Position numbers and translations under genes: made by a program
Shown: piece by piece, positions 23,030-31,125 of the stretch
Position numbering within the stretch: the first letter of the stretch is position 1
How the letters are laid out: every line of letters begins with the position of its first letter
The notes under the pieces: generated by a model
Database searches by the model: none
The model's input: the letters and a program-made list of their open reading frames with translations, nothing else
What the model was told of the DNA's origin: nothing
Assembly: GCF_011320115.1 (NCBI RefSeq)
Contig: NZ_JAANOZ010000001.1
Span: 1-64,000, forward strand
Direction of reading: 5' to 3'
Source: Croceibacterium segetis
Lineage (GTDB): Bacteria; Pseudomonadota; Alphaproteobacteria; Sphingomonadales; Sphingomonadaceae
Length of the DNA: 64,000 bases

Positions 23030-23802
23030 TCGCGCGCCTTCTCGCGCTTGTGGCCGCCGCCATGCTGGCGGCCGGTGCGGTCGATCCCAACGATCCGTTC
23101 AAGGCCGCCTCGATCGTCGAGAAGCCCGGCGCCTCAATCCCGCTGGACGGGCCCTTTGTCACGTCGGCGGGTCAGCCGGTCACGCTGCGCCAGCTCGCCG
23201 CCGGCAAGCCGCTGCTGATTACGCCTGTGCAACACGAATGCCCGAACATCTGCGGCGTCACGCTTGCGGGAATCGCCGGAGCGATCGACGGGCAACCGAA
23301 GTACAAACCGGGGCGGGACTTCGCCATCGTCGCCCTCGGCATAGACCCGCGCGAAGGGTCGGCGCAGGCGGGCGACGATCTCAAGCGGCTCGCCGCGCAG
23401 CGCCCGAACGCCGTCTGGCAACCGGCCGCGCTCACGGGTAGCGAACAGGCGATCCACGCCGTCACCGATGCCCTGGGCTATCGTTATGCCTGGTCCGACC
23501 AGCTTGGACAGTACGCGCACCTGTCGGGCACGGCGGTGCTGACGCCCGACGGGCGGATGTCGAGCTGGCTCTACGGTCTCGCGCCCACTTCTGCGCAGCT
23601 ACAGGCGGCGGTGACGCAAGCGAGCGCCGGACGCAGCGGCGGGGTGATGCAGCAGATCTTGCTGCTGTGCTTCCACTACGATCCACAGACCGGCCGCTAT
23701 TCGCTGGCGATCACAAAGGCCCTGCGCCTTGCAGGGGTCGCCACGGTGCTGCTGATCGCGCTCGCCATTCTCCTCCTCTCGCGGCGGCGGAGGACGGCAT
23801 GA
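23026..23802 (+). CDS. SCO1/SenC family copper chaperone with C-terminal membrane helix
   Basis: This 258-residue protein has an N-terminal signal, a thioredoxin-like fold with the copper motif C-P-N-I-C (C-x-x-x-C), and a His further on in Y-A-H-L-S-G-T-A-V-L-T-P-D-G. A C-terminal helix (V-L-L-I-A-L-A-I-L-L-L) ending R-R-R-R anchors it. SCO proteins deliver copper to the CuA site of oxidase subunit II, whose gene follows directly with an ATGA overlap. The C-terminal rather than N-terminal anchor is common for SCO proteins in ACIII operons. Confidence 0.9.
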   Translation: MIARLLALVAAAMLAAGAVDPNDPFKAASIVEKPGASIPLDGPFVTSAGQPVTLRQLAAGKPLLITPVQHECPNICGVTLAGIAGAIDGQPKYKPGRDFAIVALGIDPREGSAQAGDDLKRLAAQRPNAVWQPAALTGSEQAIHAVTDALGYRYAWSDQLGQYAHLSGTAVLTPDGRMSSWLYGLAPTSAQLQAAVTQASAGRSGGVMQQILLLCFHYDPQTGRYSLAITKALRLAGVATVLLIALAILLLSRRRRTA

Positions 23803-24749
23803 GTCTGCATTTCTGGCCCACGCAAGCCTCGCTCCATGCCGAACATGTCGACTGGCTGATCGGCAGCTTCGGCATTCTTGTCGCCTTGCTCGCGGCGCCG
23901 GTGTTCATCCTCTCGGCGGTCTACCTGGTTCGCTACCGCCACGGGCGCAAGGCCGACCGGAGCCAGCGCGAGGCGGGCAACGTGTGGCTCGAGACAGCGT
24001 GGGCGGCGATCCCGTTCCTGCTGGTGATGGGATTCTATGTCTGGTCGACGAAGATGTTTCTCGATCAGCAGAGCCCGCCCGATGACGCGCTGACGATCGA
24101 CGTGATCGCCAAGCAGTGGATGTGGAAATTCCAGCACGCCGGGGGGCAACGCGAGATCAACGAGCTGCACGTGCCCGTCGGCCGCCCGATCCGCCTGACG
24201 ATGACCAGCCAGGACGTGATCCATAGTCTCTATTTGCCCGCGCTGCGCATCAAGCAGGACGTGCTGCCGGGGCGCTACACGCAGGAGTGGTTCGCGGCGA
24301 CCGACACCGGCACGTTCCCGCTGCGCTGCGCCGAGTTCTGCGGGACCGATCACAGCGTGATGGGCGGACGGCTGGTGGTGCAGACGCCGGCCGATTTCGC
24401 GGGTTGGCAGGCGCAGGCCGGCGCCGACCGCAGCCTGGCGCAGCTCGGCCACACGCTATTCGACCGGCTCGGCTGCGCGGGATGCCACGGCGGCAATGCC
24501 CAAGGACAGGATGCGCAAGTGCGCGCGCCACCGCTCGCGGGTCTCTACGGTAAGCCCGTGCCGCTCGCCGACGGCAGCATCGTCCGCGCCGGCGATCAGT
24601 ACATCCATGACAGCATCATGCTGCCCAACAAGCAGGTCGCCGCCGGCTACGAGCCGCTCATGCCGCCGTTCGGCAGCGTGCTCGACGAAGAACAGGTCGC
24701 CCAGCTCGAGGCGTATATCCGCTCGCTGGGTGCGGGAGGCGACCGATGA
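23799..24749 (+). CDS. coxB: Cytochrome c oxidase subunit II with fused cytochrome c domain (caa3 type)
   Basis: This 316-residue protein has two N-terminal helices and then the cupredoxin domain. The CuA ligands are visible in [13 protein letters not shown], together with an upstream His (D-V-I-H-S-L). After residue 225 a cytochrome c domain follows with C-A-G-C-H-G and a distal Met in P-L-M-P-P-F. The fusion defines a caa3 oxidase, which takes electrons directly from a donor such as ActE. The ATG overlaps the SCO stop. Confidence 0.95.
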   Translation: MSLHFWPTQASLHAEHVDWLIGSFGILVALLAAPVFILSAVYLVRYRHGRKADRSQREAGNVWLETAWAAIPFLLVMGFYVWSTKMFLDQQSPPDDALTIDVIAKQWMWKFQHAGGQREINELHVPVGRPIRLTMTSQDVIHSLYLPALRIKQDVLPGRYTQEWFAATDTGTFPLRCAEFCGTDHSVMGGRLVVQTPADFAGWQAQAGADRSLAQLGHTLFDRLGCAGCHGGNAQGQDAQVRAPPLAGLYGKPVPLADGSIVRAGDQYIHDSIMLPNKQVAAGYEPLMPPFGSVLDEEQVAQLEAYIRSLGAGGDR

Positions 24750-26446
24750 GCGAAGCGACGTCACACGTGAACCCGCGCATGTCGCAAGAGCCGATTCCCG
24801 ACACCGCGGTGGAGCGGGTTTCCTACCTCGCCGAGGGCCATTCGCTGCGCTCGTGGCTGCTGACGACCGATCACAAGCGAATCGCGATCCTTTTCCTCAT
24901 TTCGATCACCTTCTTCTTCTTTTGCGGCGGTATCGCCGCGGCGCTGATCCGGCTCGACCTGCTGACCCCCGCGCCCGACCTGCTGAGCAACGACGGCTAC
25001 AACCGGGCCTTCTCGCTGCACGGGATCATCATGGTGTGGTTCTTCCTCATCCCGTCGATCCCAACGACGTTCGGGAATTTCCTGCTGCCGATGATGATCG
25101 GCGCGAAGGACCTCGCCTTCCCGCGGCTCAACCTCGCCAGCTGGTACATCTTCGCCCTCGGCGGGCTCGCGACGCTGGCGACGGTCGTCCTCGGCGGAGT
25201 CGACACCGGGTGGACGTTTTACACGCCGTTCTCCTCGACCTATTCGAACGGCGCGGTGTTCATGGCGGTGACCGCGGTATTCATCAGCGGGTTCTCGTCG
25301 ATCCTCACGGGGATCAACTTCATCGTCACGGTGCACAAGCTGCGCTGCCCGGGGATGACCTGGGGGCGGCTGCCGCTGTTCGTCTGGGCGCATTATGCGA
25401 CTGCGGTGATTTTCGTGCTTGCAACCCCGGTGCTGACTATAGCGCTGCTGCTGGTCGCGCTCGAGCGCGTGTTCGGCATCGGTATTTTCGACCCGCGTCT
25501 GGGCGGAGACCCGTTGCTGTTCCAGCACCTGTTCTGGTTCTACAGCCACCCGGCGGTGTACATCATGGTGCTGCCGGCGATGGGGGTGGTCAGCGAATTG
25601 ATCACCAACGCGGCGCACAAGCAGATCTTCGGCTACTGGTTCGTCGCTGGCAGCGCGATCGCGATCGCGGTGATCGGCTTCATGGTCTGGGGCCACCACA
25701 TGTTCGTCAGCGGCCAGTCGCCCTATGCCAGCGCGATCTTCTCGTTCCTGTCGATTCTCGTCGCGGTGCCGAGCGCGATCAAGGTCTACAATTGGACCGC
25801 GACGCTGCACAAAGGCGACATCGTCATCGACGGTCCGCTGCTCTACGCGCTCGGGTTCATCGGCCTGTTCACGATCGGCGGGCTGACCGGGCTGATGCTG
25901 GCGATGCTTAGCATCGACGTGCACGTGACCGACACTTACTTCGTCGTGGCCCATTTCCATTTCATCATGGTCGGCGGCAGCGTCAGCGCCTTTTTCGGGG
26001 CTCTGCACTTCTGGTGGCCGAAGGTCACCGGGCGCCTGTACAACGACCTGTGGGCGCGGCTCGCCGCGCTGCTGATCTTCGCCGGCTTCGTGATGACTTT
26101 CACGCCGCAGTTCCTGCTCGGCTACGAGGGGATGCCGCGGCGCTATCACGTCTATCCGGAGGCGTTCCAGCCGCTCAACGTGATGAGCTCGGTGGGCGCC
26201 TCGATCCTTGCCTTGGGCTATCTGCTGCCGTTCACTTACCTGCTGTGGTCGTTGCGCTACGGCAAGCCGGCGGGGCCGAACCCGTGGGGCGCGACCGGGC
26301 TCGAATGGACCACGCCCTCGCCGCCGCCGAAGCACAACTTCGAGACCGTGCCGATCGTCGACAAACAAGCCTACTGCTACCCGGTCGGCGGCCGCGGCGA
26401 GCAGTCGGAGCCGCGCACGCAGAACGCGAAGCAGGACGATGGCTGA
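24746..26446 (+). CDS. coxA: Cytochrome c oxidase subunit I, A2-type
   Basis: This 566-residue protein has twelve helices. Haem and CuB ligands are present: His in F-S-L-H-G-I-I-M, His in F-Y-S-H-P-A-V-Y with the cross-linking Tyr, the pair in W-G-H-H-M-F, and V-A-H-F-H-F-I-M. The motif Y-S-H-P replaces the Glu of the classical D-channel, which places the enzyme in the A2 subclass, as in Rhodothermus caa3. The N-terminal and C-terminal extensions are short. The complex pumps protons while reducing oxygen to water. It overlaps coxB by ATGA. Confidence 0.96.
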   Translation: MSEATSHVNPRMSQEPIPDTAVERVSYLAEGHSLRSWLLTTDHKRIAILFLISITFFFFCGGIAAALIRLDLLTPAPDLLSNDGYNRAFSLHGIIMVWFFLIPSIPTTFGNFLLPMMIGAKDLAFPRLNLASWYIFALGGLATLATVVLGGVDTGWTFYTPFSSTYSNGAVFMAVTAVFISGFSSILTGINFIVTVHKLRCPGMTWGRLPLFVWAHYATAVIFVLATPVLTIALLLVALERVFGIGIFDPRLGGDPLLFQHLFWFYSHPAVYIMVLPAMGVVSELITNAAHKQIFGYWFVAGSAIAIAVIGFMVWGHHMFVSGQSPYASAIFSFLSILVAVPSAIKVYNWTATLHKGDIVIDGPLLYALGFIGLFTIGGLTGLMLAMLSIDVHVTDTYFVVAHFHFIMVGGSVSAFFGALHFWWPKVTGRLYNDLWARLAALLIFAGFVMTFTPQFLLGYEGMPRRYHVYPEAFQPLNVMSSVGASILALGYLLPFTYLLWSLRYGKPAGPNPWGATGLEWTTPSPPPKHNFETVPIVDKQAYCYPVGGRGEQSEPRTQNAKQDDG

Positions 26447-27065
26447 GGTGAGCCGCCTGCAGCCTCAATTCCCCACGCTCGAGCGCCAGCGCGAGGCCGA
26501 TCACTTCGGCATGCTGATCTTCCTGGCCACCGAAGTGCTGATCTTCGGCGGGCTGTTCGCCGCGCTGTTCGTGCTGCGCGCGGAGCATTCGACCGAGTAC
26601 ACAAAAGCCTCGAAAGAGATGCATTACTGGCTCGGCGGCATCAACACCGCCGTGCTGCTGACCTCGAGCGCGCTGGTCGCGCTGATGGTTGAGGCAGTGA
26701 AGGCCGGCAGCGCCAGGCTGGCGAAATATCTACTGTTCGGGGCTCTCGCGCTCGGACTGACCTTCCTGGCGATCAAGTTCATGGAGTACGGGCTTGAATA
26801 CCGCGACGGAGTGGTGCCCCAGCTGTCTGCCGCCAAGCTGCGCGGCGGTCCGCACGCGCTTTTCATGGACCTTTATTTCGCCGCGACCGGGCTGCACGCG
26901 CTGCACGTTCTCGGCGGGCTCACCTTGCTTGCCTCGCTGATCTGGCCGTTCGGCACCGCCCGGCGCGACACTTCCGCCGTTTTCGCCGGTAATGCCGCGC
27001 TCTACTGGCACCTTGTCGATGTGATCTGGGTGTTCCTCTACCCGACGCTCTACCTGGCGCGATGA
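26439..27065 (+). CDS. coxC: Cytochrome c oxidase subunit III
   Basis: This 208-residue protein has five hydrophobic helices, the five-helix form of subunit III common in caa3 and quinol oxidases. Recognisable blocks are [11 protein letters not shown] near the start, K-F-M-E-Y, and [11 protein letters not shown] followed by [13 protein letters not shown]. The ATG at 26439 overlaps coxA by 8 bases. Subunit III stabilises the catalytic core. Confidence 0.94.
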   Translation: MAEVSRLQPQFPTLERQREADHFGMLIFLATEVLIFGGLFAALFVLRAEHSTEYTKASKEMHYWLGGINTAVLLTSSALVALMVEAVKAGSARLAKYLLFGALALGLTFLAIKFMEYGLEYRDGVVPQLSAAKLRGGPHALFMDLYFAATGLHALHVLGGLTLLASLIWPFGTARRDTSAVFAGNAALYWHLVDVIWVFLYPTLYLAR

Positions 27066-27340
27066 AGGCGGCGCGCATCATCCTCTTTGCCTGGGCCGCG
27101 CTGCTCGCGCTACTGGCCCTGACAGTGGCCGCCAGCTTCGCGCCGCTTGGGAAAGCGCTGCCGTTCGTGTCTTACGGTATCGCCATGGCTAAGACGGCGA
27201 TCGTCGCCTGGATATTCATGGAGCTAAGGGTCCGCGAGGGACTGCAGCGGCTCGCGCTCGCTGCAGGCTTCGTGTGGCTGGCGATCCTCTTCGTGCTGCT
27301 GTTCGCCGACAACCTGACGCGCGGCTGGCTAGGACGATAG
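27062..27340 (+). CDS. Cytochrome c oxidase subunit IV-like small membrane protein
   Basis: This 92-residue protein has three helices, with A-K-T-A-I-V-A-W-I-F-M-E-L in the middle, matching the prokaryotic subunit IV family (caa3 type). It overlaps coxC by ATGA and is the last gene of the operon. Its end overlaps the convergent HAD gene by 12 bases. No terminator hairpin is apparent. Confidence 0.85.
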   Translation: MKAARIILFAWAALLALLALTVAASFAPLGKALPFVSYGIAMAKTAIVAWIFMELRVREGLQRLALAAGFVWLAILFVLLFADNLTRGWLGR

Positions 27341-28165
27341 CCATCCGCCTTGGAGCAGCTCGCCGACGTTTTCGATCACCAGGTCCGGCCGCCGTTCGCG
27401 GCCTTGCGCGGCCCATTGTTCGCGGTTGGTCGTGCCGCTGGCGACGCCTACGCCGATGGCCCCGCCGGCGACGGCCATTTCGATCTCAACCTTGGGATCG
27501 TCGCCGATCACCGCGATGTCGCTGGCGGGCAGGCCGAGCCGGGCGGCGACGAAGTCCATTGCCAATTGGCTCGGCTTGCCGGTGACCTGCGGCTCGACCC
27601 CGGTTACGCGGTGGATGGCGCCGTTGATGGCGCACGAATAGCCGAAAGCCGGGCCTTCTTTGGTGGCGAAGAACGGTACGTCGGAGGCGGTGTAGAAGGG
27701 CGCGCCGTCGAGCACGCGGCCGGCGGCGGCGTGGATGTCTGCCATCGAGCATTCGGGATGCCAGGCGGTATAGACCGCGTCGGCGCTGGCCGCGTCCGGG
27801 TCGCCTGGTTGGGTGCAGCGAATGCCGTGACCTTCGAGCGCCTCGACCACGCCGGGTGTGCCGAGCACCAGCACGTTCCGGTAGCCGCGCTCGGCGAAGA
27901 CCTTGCCGGCGACCGAGTTGGGGGTGAACAGGTGCCCGTCGATGATGGGCAGTCCGACCTCGCGCAGCCGGGGGCCTTGCTTCGAAGCTGAATAAGCGCT
28001 GCCGTTGGTCAGCGCGAGGTATGGGATGCCGCGCCGTTCGAGCTCGTTCAGGACCTCGACCGCGCCAGGAATGACCTCGTAGCTGCCGAGCTTGCGGTTC
28101 GACAGGATCAGCGTCCCGTCGAGGTCGAACATGAAGCCCTTGGGGGCTTTGGCGGGAGCGTTCAC
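27329..28165 (-). CDS. HAD-family phosphatase, NagD-like
   Basis: This 278-residue protein starts at a GTG overlapping the carboxyltransferase stop. Motif I is F-D-L-D-G-T-L, with the nucleophile and acid Asp residues. A Lys in V-T-G-K-P-S-Q and I-G-D-D-P-K-V-E-I form motifs III and IV. The large cap domain between them matches NagD/p-nitrophenyl phosphatase-type (C2 cap) enzymes. As the fifth gene of the split PEP-synthase cassette it could remove phosphate from a phosphorylated intermediate. A HAD phosphatase also accompanies phenylphosphate carboxylase in anaerobic phenol degraders. The substrate is unknown. Confidence 0.85.
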   Translation of the reverse strand: MNAPAKAPKGFMFDLDGTLILSNRKLGSYEVIPGAVEVLNELERRGIPYLALTNGSAYSASKQGPRLREVGLPIIDGHLFTPNSVAGKVFAERGYRNVLVLGTPGVVEALEGHGIRCTQPGDPDAASADAVYTAWHPECSMADIHAAAGRVLDGAPFYTASDVPFFATKEGPAFGYSCAINGAIHRVTGVEPQVTGKPSQLAMDFVAARLGLPASDIAVIGDDPKVEIEMAVAGGAIGVGVASGTTNREQWAAQGRERRPDLVIENVGELLQGGWLSS

Positions 28166-29625
28166 CGGGCCGCGAGCTCCAGCTTAAAGTCGTCCTTCTC
28201 CAGTTGCAGCTCGGTCACGTCGGTCCTTTTCAAGAGGTCGCGCAGCAGGTTCATCAGCGCCACGGTCGAAGGGTCGTACTCGCGGGGCGCGGGCCCTTTG
28301 GCCTTCATCGCGTCGATCATTTCGGCCGGCATCGTCGCGCGCAGGAGGAATTCCTCGTCGGACAGGTTCTTGCCGATGCGCTTCCTGAGGTCGGACAATT
28401 CGGCCATGCCCGGCTCGGCCTGCAGCTCTTTCGTCCGCGGATTGGCCATGATCCTGTCCATGACCTCATGGGCGATCGGCACGTTGGGCCGGCCGAACTT
28501 GCCGAGCGCGTAGCGAATGATCTCGTCGGGGATCACCGCGTAGCGCTCCTTGCCGGTGACGTTGAGCACCGCCTGGGTCTGCAGCATCTGCGCGAACGGG
28601 GTCATCACGATCGGCCAACCGAGCTCTTCGCGCACCTGGCCCATTTCCTCGATCACCTTGCCTTCGAGCTCCGGCACGCCGTGGTCGGCGAGGTGGCGGC
28701 GCATCGTCCCGACCATTCCGCCGGGGAGCTGGTGGCGCAAGTAGGCGGCGTCGAAGTGCATCGGCTTGCCCATCGGCAGCCCCTCAGCCTCGGCGAGCGC
28801 GGTGAAGTATTCGGCGACTTCGCGCGCGGCGTCCTCGTCGATGTCGACCGTGTGGCCCATCGCCTTGAGGTTGGCGATCATCCGGGTGATCGGCGGATTG
28901 CTGGTGCCGTCGGCCGCCCCGCCGCTGGCGCATTGCACGGCGGCGACGCCGAGGTCGGCGGCTTCGAGGCACGCCGGTTCGGCAAGGCCGATCGTGCAGT
29001 GGTTGTGCAGCTCGAGCGGCTTGTCGCCGATCTCGGCGAGGATCGCCGGGATCAGCGTCTGCGCGCGCTTGGGCGTGAGCAGGCCGCCCGGGTCCTTGAT
29101 GTAGAGCGCATCGACGTCGTGGCTTGCGGCCAGCGTGCGGGCGGCTGCGGCATAGTGCGCGTCGTCGTGGATCGGGCTGATCGAGTAAACGAGTGCCCCA
29201 ATGACCTGTTCGCCACCGGCACGCTTAACCAATTTGGCAACTTCGACATTGGAAGCGGCATCGTTGGTCGGGTCGGCGAGCGCGAAGCGGCGGATGCCGT
29301 TGGTCGCCAGCGTGCGGAAGGCGAGCTCCATGAACTCAGGCGAAGCGGTCTCCCACGCGATGAAGCGGAAGCCGGTGGAGAGGAATTGCAGTGGCGTGTT
29401 GCGGCAGATCTGGCCCATCGCGCGGATCCGCTCCCACGGGTCCTCCTGCTTGTAGCGGACCGCCACGCCCATGTGGGTGCTGGTGGTGAAATCGATCGCA
29501 CGATAGCCGACGCGCTCCATCAGCGGGGCGACGGTCAGCGTCTTGGCGGTATCGACCCCCAGCGCCCCCCACAGGCACTGGTTGCCGTCGCGCAAGGAGG
29601 TTTCGACGATCTGGAGCGTGGCCAT
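28162..29625 (-). CDS. Biotin-dependent carboxyltransferase, pyruvate carboxylase B/oxaloacetate decarboxylase alpha-like
   Basis: This 487-residue TIM-barrel protein begins with E-T-S-L-R-D-G-N-Q-C-L-W-G, the metal-binding start of HMGL-like carboxyltransferases. K-D-P-G-G-L-L-T-P holds the Lys carbamylated in this family, and L-H-N-H-C-T-I-G-L-A holds the metal-binding histidines. The classical versions are R-D-x-x-Q-S and H-x-H-D-T-S-G, so this is a divergent branch. The C-terminal part resembles the PycB conserved domain. It starts one base after the biotin carrier stop. It would move CO2 between biotin and an acceptor; the acceptor is not evident. Confidence 0.88.
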   Translation of the reverse strand: MATLQIVETSLRDGNQCLWGALGVDTAKTLTVAPLMERVGYRAIDFTTSTHMGVAVRYKQEDPWERIRAMGQICRNTPLQFLSTGFRFIAWETASPEFMELAFRTLATNGIRRFALADPTNDAASNVEVAKLVKRAGGEQVIGALVYSISPIHDDAHYAAAARTLAASHDVDALYIKDPGGLLTPKRAQTLIPAILAEIGDKPLELHNHCTIGLAEPACLEAADLGVAAVQCASGGAADGTSNPPITRMIANLKAMGHTVDIDEDAAREVAEYFTALAEAEGLPMGKPMHFDAAYLRHQLPGGMVGTMRRHLADHGVPELEGKVIEEMGQVREELGWPIVMTPFAQMLQTQAVLNVTGKERYAVIPDEIIRYALGKFGRPNVPIAHEVMDRIMANPRTKELQAEPGMAELSDLRKRIGKNLSDEEFLLRATMPAEMIDAMKAKGPAPREYDPSTVALMNLLRDLLKRTDVTELQLEKDDFKLELAAR

Positions 29626-29626
29626 G

Positions 29627-30091
29627 CTAGCGCACCTTGACCCGGATCAGCGCCTGGCCTTCCTCGACCGCGCTGCCGTTCGGCGTGAGCAGCGCGACGA
29701 CCGTGCCGGCCACTCCCGCGCGGATCGGGTTCATGAGCTTCATCACCTCGATGATGCCGATCACCGTTTCCTCGGTCACCGCGTCGCCCGGTTGGACGAA
29801 CGGCGGATCGCCGGGGCGCGGGGCTTCGTAGAAGTTGCCAAGCAGCGGCGCGGGCACATCGACCTCGCCCGCGCGCGCGGCGCCCGCTTCCTGGCCGAGC
29901 GGCATCGGCTCGGGCGCGGGGGAGGGCGTCTCGGCGATCTCGTCCTCTTCGTCATGGTAACGGGGCGCCCAGCTGCCACCCTCGCGGCGAATGCGCAGCT
30001 TCAGGCCGCCGGTCTCGAGCTTGAGGTCGGTGAAGTGGCTTTCGTCGAGCAGCCGGGCGATTTCGGCGATGTCGGCGGCCGTCAGGCTCAC
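29627..30091 (-). CDS. Biotin carboxyl carrier protein (AccB-like)
   Basis: This 154-residue protein has an N-terminal helical part, a Pro/Glu/Ala-rich hinge (about 55-80) and a C-terminal biotinyl domain with E-V-M-K-L-M-N, whose Lys is biotinylated. The GTG start overlaps the stop of the PPDK-like gene (GTGA). It is a second-copy type carrier located away from any accC gene. It probably serves the adjacent carboxyltransferase and must be charged by a biotin carboxylase encoded elsewhere. Confidence 0.9.
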   Translation of the reverse strand: MSLTAADIAEIARLLDESHFTDLKLETGGLKLRIRREGGSWAPRYHDEEDEIAETPSPAPEPMPLGQEAGAARAGEVDVPAPLLGNFYEAPRPGDPPFVQPGDAVTEETVIGIIEVMKLMNPIRAGVAGTVVALLTPNGSAVEEGQALIRVKVR

Positions 30092-31125
30092 TTCTTGCCC
30101 CCGAAGATGCTCATCACGTGCTTGAGCGGGTTATCCTCGGGCGGCTTGACTGGGGCCAGCGCATCCTTGGTCGCCCACACGGTCTCGGGGCGCGATTGCA
30201 GAAGCAGCAAGTTGCCCGCCTTGTCGATCGCCCACTCGATGTCCTGCGGCTTGCCATAGTGCCGCTCGACCTTGCGGCCGACTTCGCGCAGCGCCAGCAG
30301 TTCCTCGTCGCTGAGGCAAGGCTGCGAGCGCTCGGCGCCGGACAACTCGACTTCCTTGATCCCCCCGCCTTCGGCCGGGACCTGCTTGGCGTGCTTGTCG
30401 GAAATGTCCCGCACGCTGATCTCGCCGGTGATCTTGCCCACGACCCAGCGGTCGGGCGTGACTTCGCCCGAGACGACCGCGCTACCGAGCCCCGGCGCGC
30501 CTTCGATGGTGATCACCGACTTGTCGCCGGTCGTCGGGCTGCGCGTGAACATAACCCCCGCGCAGCGCGCGTCGACCATCGCCTGGATCACCACCGCCAT
30601 CGCCACCCCGTCCTCGGGGAAATCCTGCTTGCGGCGGTAGGTCATGGATTCGACCGAATAGAGGCTGCCCCAGCACTCGCGCACCTTGGTGACCATGTCG
30701 GCGCCGGTGAGGACCCACAGGAAGGTGTCCTGCAAGCCGGCGAAGCTGGCGTCCTCGGCATCTTCGGTGGTCGCGCTCGAGCGGACCGCGACGGGCGTCA
30801 CGCCATCTGTAAGCTCGGCGTGCGCGGAAAGGATCGCCCGCTCGACTTCGGCCGGCATCGGTTCCTCGATGACCCGACGGCGCAGTTCCTCGGAGAGCTT
30901 GGTCGCCGCGCCGAGATCGTTCGGATCGAGCGCGGTGACCTTCTCGCGCACCGGCGCCCGCGCCTCGATCGCTTCGAGAAAGGTCTCGAACGCGCTGGTC
31001 GTCACGACAAACCCGGGCGGCACCGCAATGCCCGCCTGGGTCAGCTCACCGAGCGAGCCGCCCTTGCCGCCGACGGTCGGTCGGTCGGCGATGCCGACAT
31101 CCTTGAACCAGGCGACCGCGCTCAT
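30088..31125 (-). CDS. PEP synthase ATP-binding-domain protein, phenylphosphate synthase beta-like
   Basis: This 345-residue protein matches only the N-terminal ATP-grasp domain of PEP synthase/pyruvate phosphate dikinase. V-G-G-K-G-G-S-L-G-E-L lies near the start, V-R-S-S-A-T-T-E-D-A and F-A-G-L-Q-D-T-F in the middle, and D-I-E-W-A-I-D with L-L-L-Q-S-R-P-E-T at the end. The phosphohistidine and PEP-binding domains are absent and are partly supplied by the adjacent upstream gene. The same split is known for phenylphosphate synthase of Thauera, where this subunit uses ATP to phosphorylate the partner. The ATG overlaps the partner's stop. Confidence 0.9.
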   Translation of the reverse strand: MSAVAWFKDVGIADRPTVGGKGGSLGELTQAGIAVPPGFVVTTSAFETFLEAIEARAPVREKVTALDPNDLGAATKLSEELRRRVIEEPMPAEVERAILSAHAELTDGVTPVAVRSSATTEDAEDASFAGLQDTFLWVLTGADMVTKVRECWGSLYSVESMTYRRKQDFPEDGVAMAVVIQAMVDARCAGVMFTRSPTTGDKSVITIEGAPGLGSAVVSGEVTPDRWVVGKITGEISVRDISDKHAKQVPAEGGGIKEVELSGAERSQPCLSDEELLALREVGRKVERHYGKPQDIEWAIDKAGNLLLLQSRPETVWATKDALAPVKPPEDNPLKHVMSIFGGKK

